The notes: generated from the letters alone by a model not told the origin. 64,000 nucleotides of DNA from Pseudomonadota bacterium (GCA_023436885.1 JAEZHI010000015.1:62001-126000), one strand, 5' to 3'; positions 25,304 to 34,525 are shown, counted from the first letter of the stretch. Numbers and translations: made by a program.

Positions 25304-26773
25304 ATGGACGATTTCACCCTCGACCCATTCGCCGCCGATGATGACGACCGCTTCCATGAGGAATGCGGTGTCTTCGGCGTCTTCGGCGTTGAAAATGCCT
25401 CTGCACTTGCCGCGCTCGGGCTGCATGCCCTGCAGCATCGCGGCCAGGAGGCCGCGGGCATAACCACTTTCGACGGCAAGGAGTTCTACACCGAGCGCCA
25501 CATCGGCCTCGTGGGGGACAATTTCACCAAGGCCAAGGTGCTAGCCCGTTTGCCCGGTAATCGGGCGATCGGCCACACCCGCTATGCCACCACAGGCGGT
25601 TCCGGTCTTCGCAATGTTCAGCCGCTCTATGCCGAGTTGTCGGTCGGTGGTTTTGCGCTGGCGCACAACGGCAACCTGACCAACGCGATGACGATCCAGC
25701 GCGATCTTCAGCGTCGCGGTGCCATCTTCCAGTCGACTTCCGATACCGAAACGATCTTGCACCTTGTAGCGACCAGCCAGAAGGCGGCCATGGTCGACAA
25801 GGTGGTGGACGCGCTGCGGGCCATCGAAGGCGCCTACTCGGTCGTCTGCATGAGCCAGGAAAAGATGATCGGGTGTCGCGATCCGTTCGGTATCCGGCCC
25901 CTGATCCTCGGCGATCTCGATGGGGCGGTGATTCTGGCCTCCGAGACTTGTGCGCTCGACATCATCGGCGCCCATTTCGTCCGGGAAGTCGAGCCAGGCG
26001 AAATGGTGATCGTCACTGAGCGCGGCATCGAAAGCCTTCGTCCGTTCGAGAAGCGTCCGTCACGCTTCTGCATCTTCGAATATGTCTATTTCGCACGGCC
26101 GGACTCGGTTTACTCTGGCACCTCGGTTTATCAGGTGAGAAAGCGCATTGGCGCCGAACTCGCCCGCGAGACGCCGGCGGTTGCCGATGTGGTGATTCCG
26201 GTACCGGACAGCGGAACGCCGGCCGCCATCGGTTTCGCCGAGGCCTCGGGCATCCCCTTCGATTTCGGCATCATCCGCAACCACTATGTCGGCCGCACCT
26301 TCATTTCGCCGACTGACACGATCCGTCACATGGGCGTCAAGCTGAAGCACAACGCCAACCGCACGGTGATCGAGGGCAAGCGCATCGTTCTGGTGGACGA
26401 CAGCATCGTGCGCGGCACGACGTCGCTGAAGATCGTGCAGATGATGCGGGAAGCCGGTGCTGCCGAAGTGCATATGCGCATTGCCTCGCCGCCGACCACG
26501 GATTCCTGCTTCTACGGCGTCGATACGCCAGAGAAGGGCAAGCTTCTGGCGTCGCGCATGTCGATCGAGGAAATGACGCGCTACATCCAGGTGGATAGCC
26601 TCGGCTTCCTGTCGATCGACGGTCTCTATCGTGCCGTGGGGTCGGCCGCGCGCAACAACGAGCTGCCGCAATATTGCGACGCCTGCTTTACCGGCGAATA
26701 TCCGACGACGCTGACCGACGCCGCCGGCTCCGGTCCGGTGCGTCAGCTTTCGCTCCTGGCCGACGCCGGTTGA
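25304..26773 (+). CDS. purF: Amidophosphoribosyltransferase
   Basis: 489 residues. A 20-residue propeptide precedes the catalytic Cys21 (EECGVFGVFG), the N-terminal nucleophile of the glutaminase domain (LGLHALQHRGQEAAG, GHTRYATTGGS). The C-terminal phosphoribosyltransferase domain has the PRPP loop VLVDDSIVRGTT. It starts purine synthesis from PRPP and glutamine. The cysteines CDACFTG near the end suit the Fe-S cluster of the Bacillus-type enzyme. The 282-base upstream gap shows no gene or clear riboswitch. Confidence 0.96.
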   Translation: MDDFTLDPFAADDDDRFHEECGVFGVFGVENASALAALGLHALQHRGQEAAGITTFDGKEFYTERHIGLVGDNFTKAKVLARLPGNRAIGHTRYATTGGSGLRNVQPLYAELSVGGFALAHNGNLTNAMTIQRDLQRRGAIFQSTSDTETILHLVATSQKAAMVDKVVDALRAIEGAYSVVCMSQEKMIGCRDPFGIRPLILGDLDGAVILASETCALDIIGAHFVREVEPGEMVIVTERGIESLRPFEKRPSRFCIFEYVYFARPDSVYSGTSVYQVRKRIGAELARETPAVADVVIPVPDSGTPAAIGFAEASGIPFDFGIIRNHYVGRTFISPTDTIRHMGVKLKHNANRTVIEGKRIVLVDDSIVRGTTSLKIVQMMREAGAAEVHMRIASPPTTDSCFYGVDTPEKGKLLASRMSIEEMTRYIQVDSLGFLSIDGLYRAVGSAARNNELPQYCDACFTGEYPTTLTDAAGSGPVRQLSLLADAG

Positions 26774-26792
26774 TCGCCCGAGGGGGATTAGG

Positions 26793-27527
26793 GTGACTGA
26801 AAAACGCATTGTTGTCGTGACCGGCGCATCGCGCGGCATTGGATATGAGGCCGCTCTCGCTCTGGCGCGCGTGGGCTGGCACATTGTGGCAGTGGCTCGC
26901 ACGCAGGGCGGGCTTGAGGAACTCGACGACGCTATTCGCGACGTCGGCGGCTCGGCATCGCTCGTGCCGCTCGATCTCGCCGATCCCGCTCGCATCGATG
27001 AGCTTGGCGCTGCGCTGAACCAGCGGTTTGGCCGTGTCGATGCCGTTCTCGGCAATGCCGGTCTGCTCGGTGGCGGCCTTGCACCTGTGGGGCACATCGA
27101 TCCGAAGAAGTGGGATCAGACCTTCGCCATCAACGTCACGGCCAACTATCGGCTGATCCGCTCGCTCGATCCTCTGCTCCGTCAGTCGCAGGCAGGTCGC
27201 TGCCTGTTCGTCTCGTCTGCGGCTGCCTGGAAGGGAGCGCCCTTCTGGGGGCTCTATGCCGCCTCCAAGGCCGCGCTCAACGCACTCGCCTTGGCTTATG
27301 CCGAAGAGGTCAAGAACTTCGGCATTGCCGTCAATCTCCTCAACCCCGGACCGCTCAGGACGCGCATGCGCGCCCAGGCCATGCCCGGCGAGGACCCGGA
27401 CACGCTCGCAACCCCTGCCGACCTTGCGCCCCATATCGTCTCGATCCTTGAGGCGACAGATGGACGCACCGGCGCGCTTTACGACTTTCCGACGCTCTCG
27501 TGGAAGAAGCTGCAGCCTCCGCAATGA
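26793..27527 (+). CDS. SDR family oxidoreductase
   Basis: 244 residues with a short-chain dehydrogenase fold: TGASRGIG for NAD(P), GNAGLL, a catalytic serine region (VSSAAAWKG) and the YAASKAA active-site tyrosine/lysine pair. The substrate is unknown. It starts at GTG 26793, 19 bases after purF, and its stop overlaps the next start as ATGA, so it sits in the purF transcription unit. Confidence 0.88.
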   Translation: MTEKRIVVVTGASRGIGYEAALALARVGWHIVAVARTQGGLEELDDAIRDVGGSASLVPLDLADPARIDELGAALNQRFGRVDAVLGNAGLLGGGLAPVGHIDPKKWDQTFAINVTANYRLIRSLDPLLRQSQAGRCLFVSSAAAWKGAPFWGLYAASKAALNALALAYAEEVKNFGIAVNLLNPGPLRTRMRAQAMPGEDPDTLATPADLAPHIVSILEATDGRTGALYDFPTLSWKKLQPPQ

Positions 27528-28279
27528 CACCGCACGATATCGGTCACGCCTGGTCCTCGCCCAATTCGGGGCATCGTCCGCCTGGCAGTGTCATCGATCA
27601 TCTGGTTCTGCACTACACTGGCATGCGCACCGAAGAGGGTGCCCGAGACTGGCTGTGTGATCCGCGCTCGCAGGTGTCGAGCCACTACATCATCTTCGAG
27701 GACGGCAAGGTCTTCCAACTGGTCGACGAGAATCGGCGCGCCTGGCATGCGGGCCGCTCCTTCTGGCGGGGCGTGACCGATATCAACTCGCGTTCAATTG
27801 GTATTGAGATCGCCAATCCCGGACACGAATTTGGATATCGACCGTTTCCCGACCGGCAAATTGAGGCGGCGATCGGGCTGTGCCGTTCGATCTTCGCGCG
27901 CCATTTCATACCGCCGCATCAAGTTGTCGCCCACTCCGATATCGCTCCCGATCGCAAGGAAGATCCCGGTGAGCTTTTCCCCTGGGAGTGGTGCGCCGCC
28001 TTCGGCATTGGTCTTTGGGTCCCTCCGGCCCCGCTTGACCATGGAGAAGCATCCGTGCTGGGCGATCAGGATGACAAGGTTCTGAAAATTCAGCAGCTTC
28101 TGAGTGATATCGGGTTTGGTGTCCCTGTCTCGGGTGCCTTCGACGGCGCCACCGAGATTGTCGTGCGCGCCTTTCAGCGCCACTGGCGTCCCGCCCGTAT
28201 CGACGGTCGGGTCGACGCGTCGACACTTGATACCTTGATCCGCGTCGCGGCTGCTTTCCAGACTTCCGCGGGCGTCTGA
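27524..28279 (+). CDS. N-acetylmuramoyl-L-alanine amidase (AmiD-like)
   Basis: 251 residues. An Amidase_2 zinc domain covers about 20-170, with Zn ligands in DHLVLHYTGM and VVAHSDIAPDRKEDPG and the block DINSRSIGIEIANPG. A C-terminal PG_binding_1 domain covers about 190-245 (VLKIQQLLSDIGFGVPVSG). It cleaves the amide between muramic acid and the stem peptide during wall recycling. No signal peptide is visible, which suggests a cytosolic anhydro-muropeptide amidase like AmpD. The ATG overlaps the SDR stop. Confidence 0.9.
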   Translation: MTPHDIGHAWSSPNSGHRPPGSVIDHLVLHYTGMRTEEGARDWLCDPRSQVSSHYIIFEDGKVFQLVDENRRAWHAGRSFWRGVTDINSRSIGIEIANPGHEFGYRPFPDRQIEAAIGLCRSIFARHFIPPHQVVAHSDIAPDRKEDPGELFPWEWCAAFGIGLWVPPAPLDHGEASVLGDQDDKVLKIQQLLSDIGFGVPVSGAFDGATEIVVRAFQRHWRPARIDGRVDASTLDTLIRVAAAFQTSAGV

Positions 28280-28428
28280 TCCTTCGTCGGCTGCGCAATC
28301 AATGAGGCGAAGATGCGGATGATTTCGCGGCCGCATGGCTGCCATGCGCCACATTGACGGCCCCGCATGGCCCGATTCGTCGGTCAGTTCCTTGCCCCAT
28401 CGCTGGGAGGCAATGGAACCAACACCGC

Positions 28429-29028
28429 ATGAAACTCATCAAGACGTTTGCTACCGCCACGCTTCTTCTCACTGCCACGTTCGTCGCGCCCGCCATAGCC
28501 GACACGGGCCGGTCCGCCAAGGCGGAAGAGCCGGCCGCCGTTGCCAGTGACGAGAAGCCGAACAATCTCTTCGAGCTGTTGTTTGGCGTGAAGCGCAAAT
28601 CGAGCACCGTCACTGCCGAGCAATTCGACACCTCTGCTCCCGCCGGTGGGCCCGGCGCCGCGCTTCGTAGCCGCATCGCCGCCCAGGCAAAAGCCGCAGG
28701 GCTGCCGCCCGAACTGGCAGAAGCGGTGATCCGCCACGAGAGTCGCTTCAATCCCAAGGTACGCGGCCGCCACGGCGAGATCGGCCTCATGCAGATCAAG
28801 CCGCAGACAGCACGCGCGCTCGGCTACACGGGTACGGCCGCCGGTCTTTATGACGTCGATACCAATCTCAAGTGGGGCATGGCCTACCTGGCCGGCGCCT
28901 ACAAGCTGGCTGGAGGTGACACCTGCGGTACCATTCTCCGCTATAACGCCGGCCACGGCGCCACGCGCATGAACCGGACGTCTCGCGCTTACTGCTCGGA
29001 AGTCACCACTTACGTAGCCTCATTATAA
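28429..29028 (+). CDS. Lytic transglycosylase, SLT domain
   Basis: 199 residues with a signal peptide (MKLIKTFATATLLLTATFVA, cut after AIA-D). The C-terminal half is a goose-lysozyme-like SLT domain with the catalytic glutamate in IRHESRFNP, followed by GEIGLMQIKPQTAR and ILRYNAGHG. It cleaves peptidoglycan glycan strands in the periplasm, forming anhydro-muramic ends. The preceding gene is an amidase, so the pair serves wall turnover. The ATG at 28429 starts the signal peptide; a frame upstream is non-coding. Confidence 0.9.
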   Translation: MKLIKTFATATLLLTATFVAPAIADTGRSAKAEEPAAVASDEKPNNLFELLFGVKRKSSTVTAEQFDTSAPAGGPGAALRSRIAAQAKAAGLPPELAEAVIRHESRFNPKVRGRHGEIGLMQIKPQTARALGYTGTAAGLYDVDTNLKWGMAYLAGAYKLAGGDTCGTILRYNAGHGATRMNRTSRAYCSEVTTYVASL

Positions 29029-29073
29029 CCCATAACCTTGACCTTCCGGCGGGGGCGTGCCACACGGCTCCCC

Positions 29074-29452
29074 GCCAGTCGGTTGGACGACCGCGCGGAC
29101 AAGTGGCGAAAGCCCGTCCGGGAGGAAAGTCCGGGCTCCACGGAAACACGGTGCCGGGTAACGCCCGGCGAGGGCGACCTCAGGGAAAGTGCCACAGAGA
29201 TCGAACCGCCCCGGTGCGCCGGGGTAAGGGTGAAAAGGTGGTGTAAGAGACCACCGCGGGACCGGCAACGGGACCGGCACGGTAAACCCCACCGGGAGCA
29301 AGACCGAATAGGGATGACGCGGGCGCAAGCCCAGCCCGTTTCCGGGTCAGTCGTCCGGGTTGGTTGCACGAGGCGTCCGGCAACGGCCGCCCCAGATGAA
29401 TGGTCGTCGGGCGGGAAACCGCTCACAGAACCCGGCTTACAGACCGACTGGC
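29074..29452 (+). ncRNA. rnpB: RNase P RNA, class A
   Basis: The ends pair as GCCAGTCGG (29074-29082) with CCGACTGGC (29444-29452). Universal blocks are present near the 5' end: GAGGAAAGTCCGGGCTCC (CR-I) and ACGGTGCCGGGTAACGCCCG. Further in, CAGGGAAAGTGCCACAGAGA and AAGGGTGAAAAGGTG follow, and AACCCGGCTTACAGACCG closes the 3' end. Length of about 379 bases is normal for alphaproteobacteria. It is the catalytic RNA that trims 5' leaders from pre-tRNAs. A short T-rich run follows. The 285 bases after it, to 29738, hold no gene that I can see. Confidence 0.97.
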
Positions 29453-29738
29453 GTTTTCTTTCTCAAGCCGCGCCGCGTTTCGCACGAACGCGAAGGTCAG
29501 CCCGCTGTTCACTATCGGTTGACAGATTGTTGAATGCGAAGCGGAATGGCTTTTCTTGAAGCCGTCGTCCCGCAAAACTATTCCTATGACCACAATTCGG
29601 ATTAAGCACTTTTGCTAGGGCTTAATAGGTGCCGGTGATGCAACGAACTGCGTCGCGGCCCGCCGGATTGCATCGGTTAAGCGCCGTCGTGAGGCGCTGG
29701 TCAAAGCGGGGCATGTCCCCAAAAGGAATAGATCACAA

Positions 29739-30290
29739 ATGGCTAAGGTCGCGATCGTCTATCATTCGGGTTATGGCCACACGGAAGTCGTTGCCAAGGA
29801 AGTCGCCGCCGGCGCCGGCGCCGAGCTGATCCCCATTGACGCCGAAGGCAATGTCAGCGAAGCGGGCTGGGCCAAGCTCGACGCGGCCGACGCCATCATC
29901 TTCGGCACGCCGACCTACATGGGCAACTCGAGCTGGCAGTTCAAGAAGTTCGCCGACGCCACCTCCAAGGCCTGGTTCACCCGCAAGTGGCAGGACAAGG
30001 TGTTCGGCGGCTTCACCAACTCCGCCAGCCTCAACGGCGACAAGCAGGTCACGCTGATCGGCCTGCAGACGCTGGCCTCGCAGCATGGCGGCATCTGGGT
30101 CAGCCTCGGTCTGCCGCCGGCCAACACCAAGGCGGCGACCCGTGATGACGTCAATAACCTCGGCGGCTCCGTCGGCCTGCTCGTCTCGACCCCGTCGGAC
30201 GCTGGTACCAACGAAGTGCCGGCTGGCGATCTCGAGACCGCTCGTTCCTACGGCGCCCGCGTCGCCGCCGTCGCCGGCAAGCTGAACTGA
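29739..30290 (+). CDS. Flavodoxin/WrbA-like FMN protein
   Basis: 183 residues. The FMN phosphate loop reads VYHSGYGHTEVVAKEV, and the flavin-ring loops GTPTYMGNSSWQFKKF and GLQTLASQHGGIWVSLG follow. This fits the flavodoxin-family NAD(P)H:quinone oxidoreductases related to WrbA, which reduce quinones by two electrons. It is transcribed alone between rnpB and a terminator at 30316. Confidence 0.87.
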   Translation: MAKVAIVYHSGYGHTEVVAKEVAAGAGAELIPIDAEGNVSEAGWAKLDAADAIIFGTPTYMGNSSWQFKKFADATSKAWFTRKWQDKVFGGFTNSASLNGDKQVTLIGLQTLASQHGGIWVSLGLPPANTKAATRDDVNNLGGSVGLLVSTPSDAGTNEVPAGDLETARSYGARVAAVAGKLN

Positions 30291-30315
30291 TCGATATCGC
30301 TCTGTAAAAAGCGGG

Positions 30316-30347
30316 AAGGCGATAGCCCTTGTGGCTACCGCCTTTTT
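30316..30347. terminator. Intrinsic terminator
   Basis: Stem AAGGCGATAGCC/GGCTACCGCCTT (one mismatch) around CTTGT, followed by T-rich sequence. It serves the flavodoxin-like gene and may also terminate the convergent udg gene. Confidence 0.82.
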
Positions 30348-30353
30348 CATGGC

Positions 30354-31262
30354 TCAGGTCGGCGGCAGCATGCCGCCATTTTCGAGAAACACCTTGGCGG
30401 TCAGGAAGTCTCGCCACGCTTCGCGCTTCTTGATCGGCGTCCGCAAGAGGTAGGCGGGGTGGAAGGTCGGCAGTGCCTTGAAGCGCTTGCCGCCGATCTC
30501 CAGCTCGCACCAGCGTCCTCGCAGCTTGTTGATGCCCTGCTTGACCGCATCGCCGCCGAGCAGCGCCTTGGCCGGTTGCGCGCCGAGGAAGACAATCAGT
30601 TCCGGGTCGATCAGCTCGATCTGCCTAAGGATGAACGGCCTGCAGATGGCGATCTCCACGTCGGAGGGGTCGCGGTTGCCCGGTGGCCGCCAGTAAATGA
30701 CGTTGGCGATATAGGCGTTGTGGCTGCGGCTGTAGCCAATAGCGTTCAGCATCCGGTCGAGCAACTGACCGGAACGCCCGACAAAGGGGCGTCCCTCGAT
30801 GTCCTCGTCGCGGCCCGGTGCTTCACCGACCAGCATCAGCTTTGCGGCCGGGTTGCCATCGGCAAACACCGTGTTCTTGGCCGTCAGCTTCAGATTGCAG
30901 CCATCGAACGCCTGGATGAGTGCCTTGAGCTCATCTAGCGTTTTCGCAGACTGTGCCGCCGCGCGCGCCTGCATCACGGTGGCTTCCGTTGGCAGTTGCG
31001 CAGTCTGCCCCGGCGTTACAGGGCGAGCAGGTGCGCCGTGCGTGGAAAGCTCGACCGGCGGCAACGCCTTTGAGGCCTCTGCCGGAGGTAGCTGCCGCCG
31101 CGCAGCCTGATTTTCCGCCGCCGCCTTGGCCTTGGCGCTCTCCTCGAAACGATCGAACGGCGCGTCGACGAGCGTTACGTCGACGCCCATCGCCGCATAC
31201 CACTCGAACAGGGCTGCGGCGGCATCGAGGCCGGGGGAGGAAAGCGTCGGATCGGACGTCAT
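30354..31262 (-). CDS. udg: Uracil-DNA glycosylase, family 4-related
   Basis: 302 residues. A variable, Ala-rich first ~115 residues precede the glycosylase domain with GEAPGRDEDIEGRPFVGRSG, YIANVIYWRPPGNRDP and the final HPAYLLR. It removes uracil from DNA. Family 4 enzymes have four cysteines for a [4Fe-4S] cluster, but here only DGCNLK and AICRPF keep one each, and the KCRPP cysteine is a Trp (YWRPP). It may belong to the cluster-free rhizobial class described in Bradyrhizobium. The ATG at 31262 has AGAAGG just upstream; longer frames to 31475 run into the ETF-QO promoter. Confidence 0.85.
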   Translation of the reverse strand: MTSDPTLSSPGLDAAAALFEWYAAMGVDVTLVDAPFDRFEESAKAKAAAENQAARRQLPPAEASKALPPVELSTHGAPARPVTPGQTAQLPTEATVMQARAAAQSAKTLDELKALIQAFDGCNLKLTAKNTVFADGNPAAKLMLVGEAPGRDEDIEGRPFVGRSGQLLDRMLNAIGYSRSHNAYIANVIYWRPPGNRDPSDVEIAICRPFILRQIELIDPELIVFLGAQPAKALLGGDAVKQGINKLRGRWCELEIGGKRFKALPTFHPAYLLRTPIKKREAWRDFLTAKVFLENGGMLPPT

Positions 31263-31477
31263 GGCCCTTCTATAGAGCATGACGGCTGCCGAGGGAACGT
31301 CGCAGCCAGCTCCCCTGTTAGCCGGGAAATGGGCCAAAAGCGTTTGATCGCGCCCACGGATCGTGGTTGAAGGGCTCAGGTGGGCAAATCCGGGTTTCCA
31401 CCCAGGCAAAGCTTGGGGGAGTCTGGCGAGGATGATGCCCTCACGTTGGCGATCGCTTTGCGAGAAGAGAGACATTC

Positions 31478-33151
31478 ATGACCACCGAGCTGCCCGAGCG
31501 CGAATCCATGGAGTTCGACGTGGTGATCGTCGGCGCCGGTCCCGCCGGCCTGGCTGCGGCCATTCGCATCAAGCAGCGGGCCGCTCTCAGCGGGCAGGAG
31601 ATTTCTGTGCTTGTGCTCGAAAAAGGGTCGGAAGTCGGCGCTCACATCCTCTCTGGTGCCGTGGTGGATGTGTCCGGGATTTCGGCTCTGCTGCCCGACT
31701 GGCGCGAGGACAAGGACCATCCCTTCAAGACGCCCGTCACTGACGATCGCTTCTTTTTCCTGTTCGAGAAATTTGGCATCCGGCTGCCGAACTGGGCGTT
31801 GCCGCCCTTGATGAGTAATCACGGCGCTTATGCCGTGTCACTTGGCAACGTCTGTCGCTGGCTCGCGCAGAAGGCCGAGGCGCTTGGCGTGGAAATCTAT
31901 CCCGGCTTTGCCGCCGCCGAGGTGCTTTACGACGATGCCGGCAAGGTCATCGGCGTTGCCACCGGGGACATGGGGGTGAAGAGGGATGGGGCGCCCGGCC
32001 CCAACTACCAGCGCGGTATGGCGCTTCTTGCCAAATACACCCTGTTCGCCGAGGGTGCGCGCGGTTCGCTGTCGAAGAAGCTGATCGAACGCTACCAACT
32101 CGATGCGGGCCGGGAGCCTCAGAAATTCGGTATCGGCATCAAGGAGCTTTGGGATATTGCGCCCGACAAGGCAAAGCCCGGCCTCGTGCAGCATTCCTTT
32201 GGCTGGCCGCTCAGTGGCCACACCGGTGGCGGGTCCTTCCTCTATCATCTCGAGAACAATCAGGTGGCGGTCGGCTTCGTCGTTCACCTGAACTACGAGA
32301 ACCCCTATCTCTCCCCGTTCGATGAGTTTCAACGTTTCAAGACGCATCCCCTTGTCCGGGATACGTTCGAAGGTGGAAAGCGCGTCGCTTATGGTGCGCG
32401 CGCCTTGACCGAAGGCGGCTGGCAGTCGGTTCCGAAGCTGGTTTTCCCGGGAGGAGCGCTGATCGGATGTTCGGCCGGCTTCATGAACGTGCCGCGCATC
32501 AAGGGCAGCCACAATGCCGTGCAGTCCGGCATCCTGGCCGCCGACGCCGTCATCGATGCGTTCAAGTCCAACCGGACGGGAGAGGAGTTGACCGCTTACG
32601 ATGAAGGTTGGCGCGTTTCGGCCATCGGCAAGGACCTGAAGCGGGTGCGTAACGTCAAGCCTTTGTGGTCACGTTTCGGCACACTACTCGGCATTGGCCT
32701 CGGCGGTCTCGACATGTGGCTGGAAACGCTTTTCGGCGTATCGCCCTTCGGAACCCTGCGCCACGGCAAGAGCGACGCCGACTGCCTGAAGCCGGCTCAG
32801 GGCTTCAAGCCGATCGCCTATCCCAAGCCGGATGGCAAACTGACCTTCGATCGCCTGTCGTCGGTCTTTCTGTCGGGAACGGCCCATGATGAGAACCAGC
32901 CAGTCCACTTGAAGCTGCGTGACCCGGATCTGCAGAAGCTCTCGGAGCTTGACGTTTTCGCCGGGCCGTCCGCCCGCTACTGCCCGGCAGGCGTGTACGA
33001 GTGGATAAACGAGCCAAATGCCGAGCCGCGTTATGTAATTAATGCCCCAAACTGTGTTCACTGCAAAACTTGTGATATCAAGGACCCAAACCAGAACATC
33101 GATTGGGCGGTCCCGGAGGGAGCGGGAGGACCCAATTACCCAAATATGTAA
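31478..33151 (+). CDS. Electron transfer flavoprotein-ubiquinone oxidoreductase
   Basis: 557 residues. It has an FAD motif VVIVGAGPAGLAAAIRIKQ, the ETF-QO block LEKGSEVGAHILSGAVVD, and a C-terminal [4Fe-4S] site (CVHCKTCDIKDPNQNIDW). It passes electrons from ETF, reduced by acyl-CoA and amino acid dehydrogenases, to ubiquinone at the inner membrane. The divergent udg gene shares a 215-base promoter region. Length and motifs match the family in full. Confidence 0.96.
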   Translation: MTTELPERESMEFDVVIVGAGPAGLAAAIRIKQRAALSGQEISVLVLEKGSEVGAHILSGAVVDVSGISALLPDWREDKDHPFKTPVTDDRFFFLFEKFGIRLPNWALPPLMSNHGAYAVSLGNVCRWLAQKAEALGVEIYPGFAAAEVLYDDAGKVIGVATGDMGVKRDGAPGPNYQRGMALLAKYTLFAEGARGSLSKKLIERYQLDAGREPQKFGIGIKELWDIAPDKAKPGLVQHSFGWPLSGHTGGGSFLYHLENNQVAVGFVVHLNYENPYLSPFDEFQRFKTHPLVRDTFEGGKRVAYGARALTEGGWQSVPKLVFPGGALIGCSAGFMNVPRIKGSHNAVQSGILAADAVIDAFKSNRTGEELTAYDEGWRVSAIGKDLKRVRNVKPLWSRFGTLLGIGLGGLDMWLETLFGVSPFGTLRHGKSDADCLKPAQGFKPIAYPKPDGKLTFDRLSSVFLSGTAHDENQPVHLKLRDPDLQKLSELDVFAGPSARYCPAGVYEWINEPNAEPRYVINAPNCVHCKTCDIKDPNQNIDWAVPEGAGGPNYPNM

Positions 33152-33184
33152 TGGTCTTTTCGTTCTAGCGGGTAGGGTGGATTA

Positions 33185-33868
33185 ATGAGCGAGCGGATAG
33201 AAGATGCGCAGTCGGCCGATGTCGGCCAGAATTGGACGGCGATCGTTGCCGAGGACCATCCGATCATACAATCGGCAGTGGTACGAATCCTGAAGAAGCG
33301 CTTTGGTTTCCGGCAGCCGATTCTCGCCACGAGCTATGACGAGTTGGCCGATGCCGTTCTCGACACCGGCGAAAACACCTTGGTCATCACCGACCTCGTC
33401 ATGCCCGGCATGCGCGGCCTCGACACAATCAAGCACATCCGCTCGCTGGCGCCCAAAGCCTATGTGGCCGTCTATTCCTCAAACTCCGGCGAGGAGTTGG
33501 CGCAGGGCTGTCTTGACCTCGGCTGCCGCGCCTTCATCGGCAAGCGGTCGTCCGAAGACATGCTGGCAGCCGCGATCGAGACCGTTCTCGACGGTGGGAC
33601 GCTGATTGAGGTTGGCGCCGACAATTCGGCGGTGTCGCAGGCGGTGCTCGAGCGCTCGGCGCTGGTGTCCGAACTGTCGCCTCAGCAGCTCAAGGTGTTC
33701 CAGCTTCTCGGCGATGGTCTGCTCAACAAGCAGATTGCCTATCAGCTCGGCATCTCCGAGGCGACCGTCAAGGCGCACGTCGGCAAGATCCTGGAAACGC
33801 TGAAGATCACTTCGCGCAGCCAGGCCGCCATTACCTCCGCCTGGATGGCCGAGCACGGCCTTATCTGA
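33185..33868 (+). CDS. NarL/FixJ-type response regulator
   Basis: 227 residues. The receiver domain has the acidic pair E23/D24, the phospho-acceptor D70 (VITDLVMPGM) and the lysine in IGKRSS. A LuxR-type helix-turn-helix ends the protein (LSPQQLKVFQLLGDGLLNKQ and ISEATVKAHVGKIL). No histidine kinase is nearby, so it is an orphan regulator. It starts 33 bases after ETF-QO and may be in the same transcript. Confidence 0.92.
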   Translation: MSERIEDAQSADVGQNWTAIVAEDHPIIQSAVVRILKKRFGFRQPILATSYDELADAVLDTGENTLVITDLVMPGMRGLDTIKHIRSLAPKAYVAVYSSNSGEELAQGCLDLGCRAFIGKRSSEDMLAAAIETVLDGGTLIEVGADNSAVSQAVLERSALVSELSPQQLKVFQLLGDGLLNKQIAYQLGISEATVKAHVGKILETLKITSRSQAAITSAWMAEHGLI

Positions 33869-33869
33869 A

Positions 33870-33936
33870 GCAATTCCAGCAAAAGTGGGAACCGGTCTTG
33901 CGCCCGGAATTGCCTGATAACAAAGGGCTGGAGCAT
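33870..33936. repeat. Rhizobial REP-type palindromic element
   Basis: Arms GCAATTCC (33870-33877) and GGAATTGC (33906-33913) enclose AAAAGTGGGAACCGGTCTTG, followed by AACAAAGGGCTGGAGCATG. This arrangement (AATTCC...AAAAGTG..AA.CGGTTTT..G..CCGGAATTGC then ACAAAG.GCT.GAGC) is the intergenic palindromic repeat common in Rhizobiales. It begins two bases after the response regulator stop and runs into the NUDIX reading frame. I found no second copy in the window. Confidence 0.65.
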
Positions 33937-34518
33937 GTTGGCGAACCAAAGTTCGCCGAACATGCCCCAACGACGGCGGATATCCGCGCCGTTGGCAGTC
34001 GTGTCGTCTACGAGAACAGCTGGATGCGCGTCCGTGAAGACGCCATCGAGCGGCCTGGCGGCGCGCAGGGCATTTATGGTGTCGTCGAGAAGCCGGATTT
34101 CGTTGCCATCGCAGCGGTCGATCGGGTGCGTGGCCTGATCCATCTGGTCGAGCAGTATCGCTATCCGGTCGCCGCCCGCTATTGGGAACTGCCGCAAGGC
34201 TCGTGGGAGACGCGACCCGACGTGCCGCCGGAAGATGTTGCCCGCGCTGAGCTCTCCGAGGAAACCGGCATCGTCGCGCGCAAGATGACGCGCGTCGGCG
34301 ATCTCTTCCTCGCCTATGGCTACTCCTCGCAACGCTATCACGTCTTCCTGGCGGAGGAGCTGGAGCAGGGCGGCAATGCCCTCGAAGCCGAGGAAGCCGA
34401 CCTGATCTCGCGCGTCTTTCCGATTGCGGATGTCGAGGCGATGATTGCGGACGGCACAATTCGTGACGCGACCACGGTTGCCGCGCTAGGGCTTATCCGC
34501 TTGAAGGGCCTGCTCTAG
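33898..34518 (+). CDS. NUDIX hydrolase
   Basis: Up to 206 residues. The Nudix box is GSWETRPDVPPEDVARAELS followed by EETGI, close to GX5EX7REUXEEXGU with a longer first spacing. The core EQYRYPVAARYWELPQG resembles ADP-ribose and nucleoside-sugar pyrophosphatases. The start is doubtful: no in-frame ATG or GTG occurs before 34021, and that ATG would remove the conserved VVYENSW. The TTG codons at 33898 and 33910 lie inside the REP element, so the repeat seems to supply the first codons. The HD gene converges 8 bases downstream. Confidence 0.82.
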   Translation: MRPELPDNKGLEHVGEPKFAEHAPTTADIRAVGSRVVYENSWMRVREDAIERPGGAQGIYGVVEKPDFVAIAAVDRVRGLIHLVEQYRYPVAARYWELPQGSWETRPDVPPEDVARAELSEETGIVARKMTRVGDLFLAYGYSSQRYHVFLAEELEQGGNALEAEEADLISRVFPIADVEAMIADGTIRDATTVAALGLIRLKGLL

Positions 34519-34525
34519 CTGCCCC

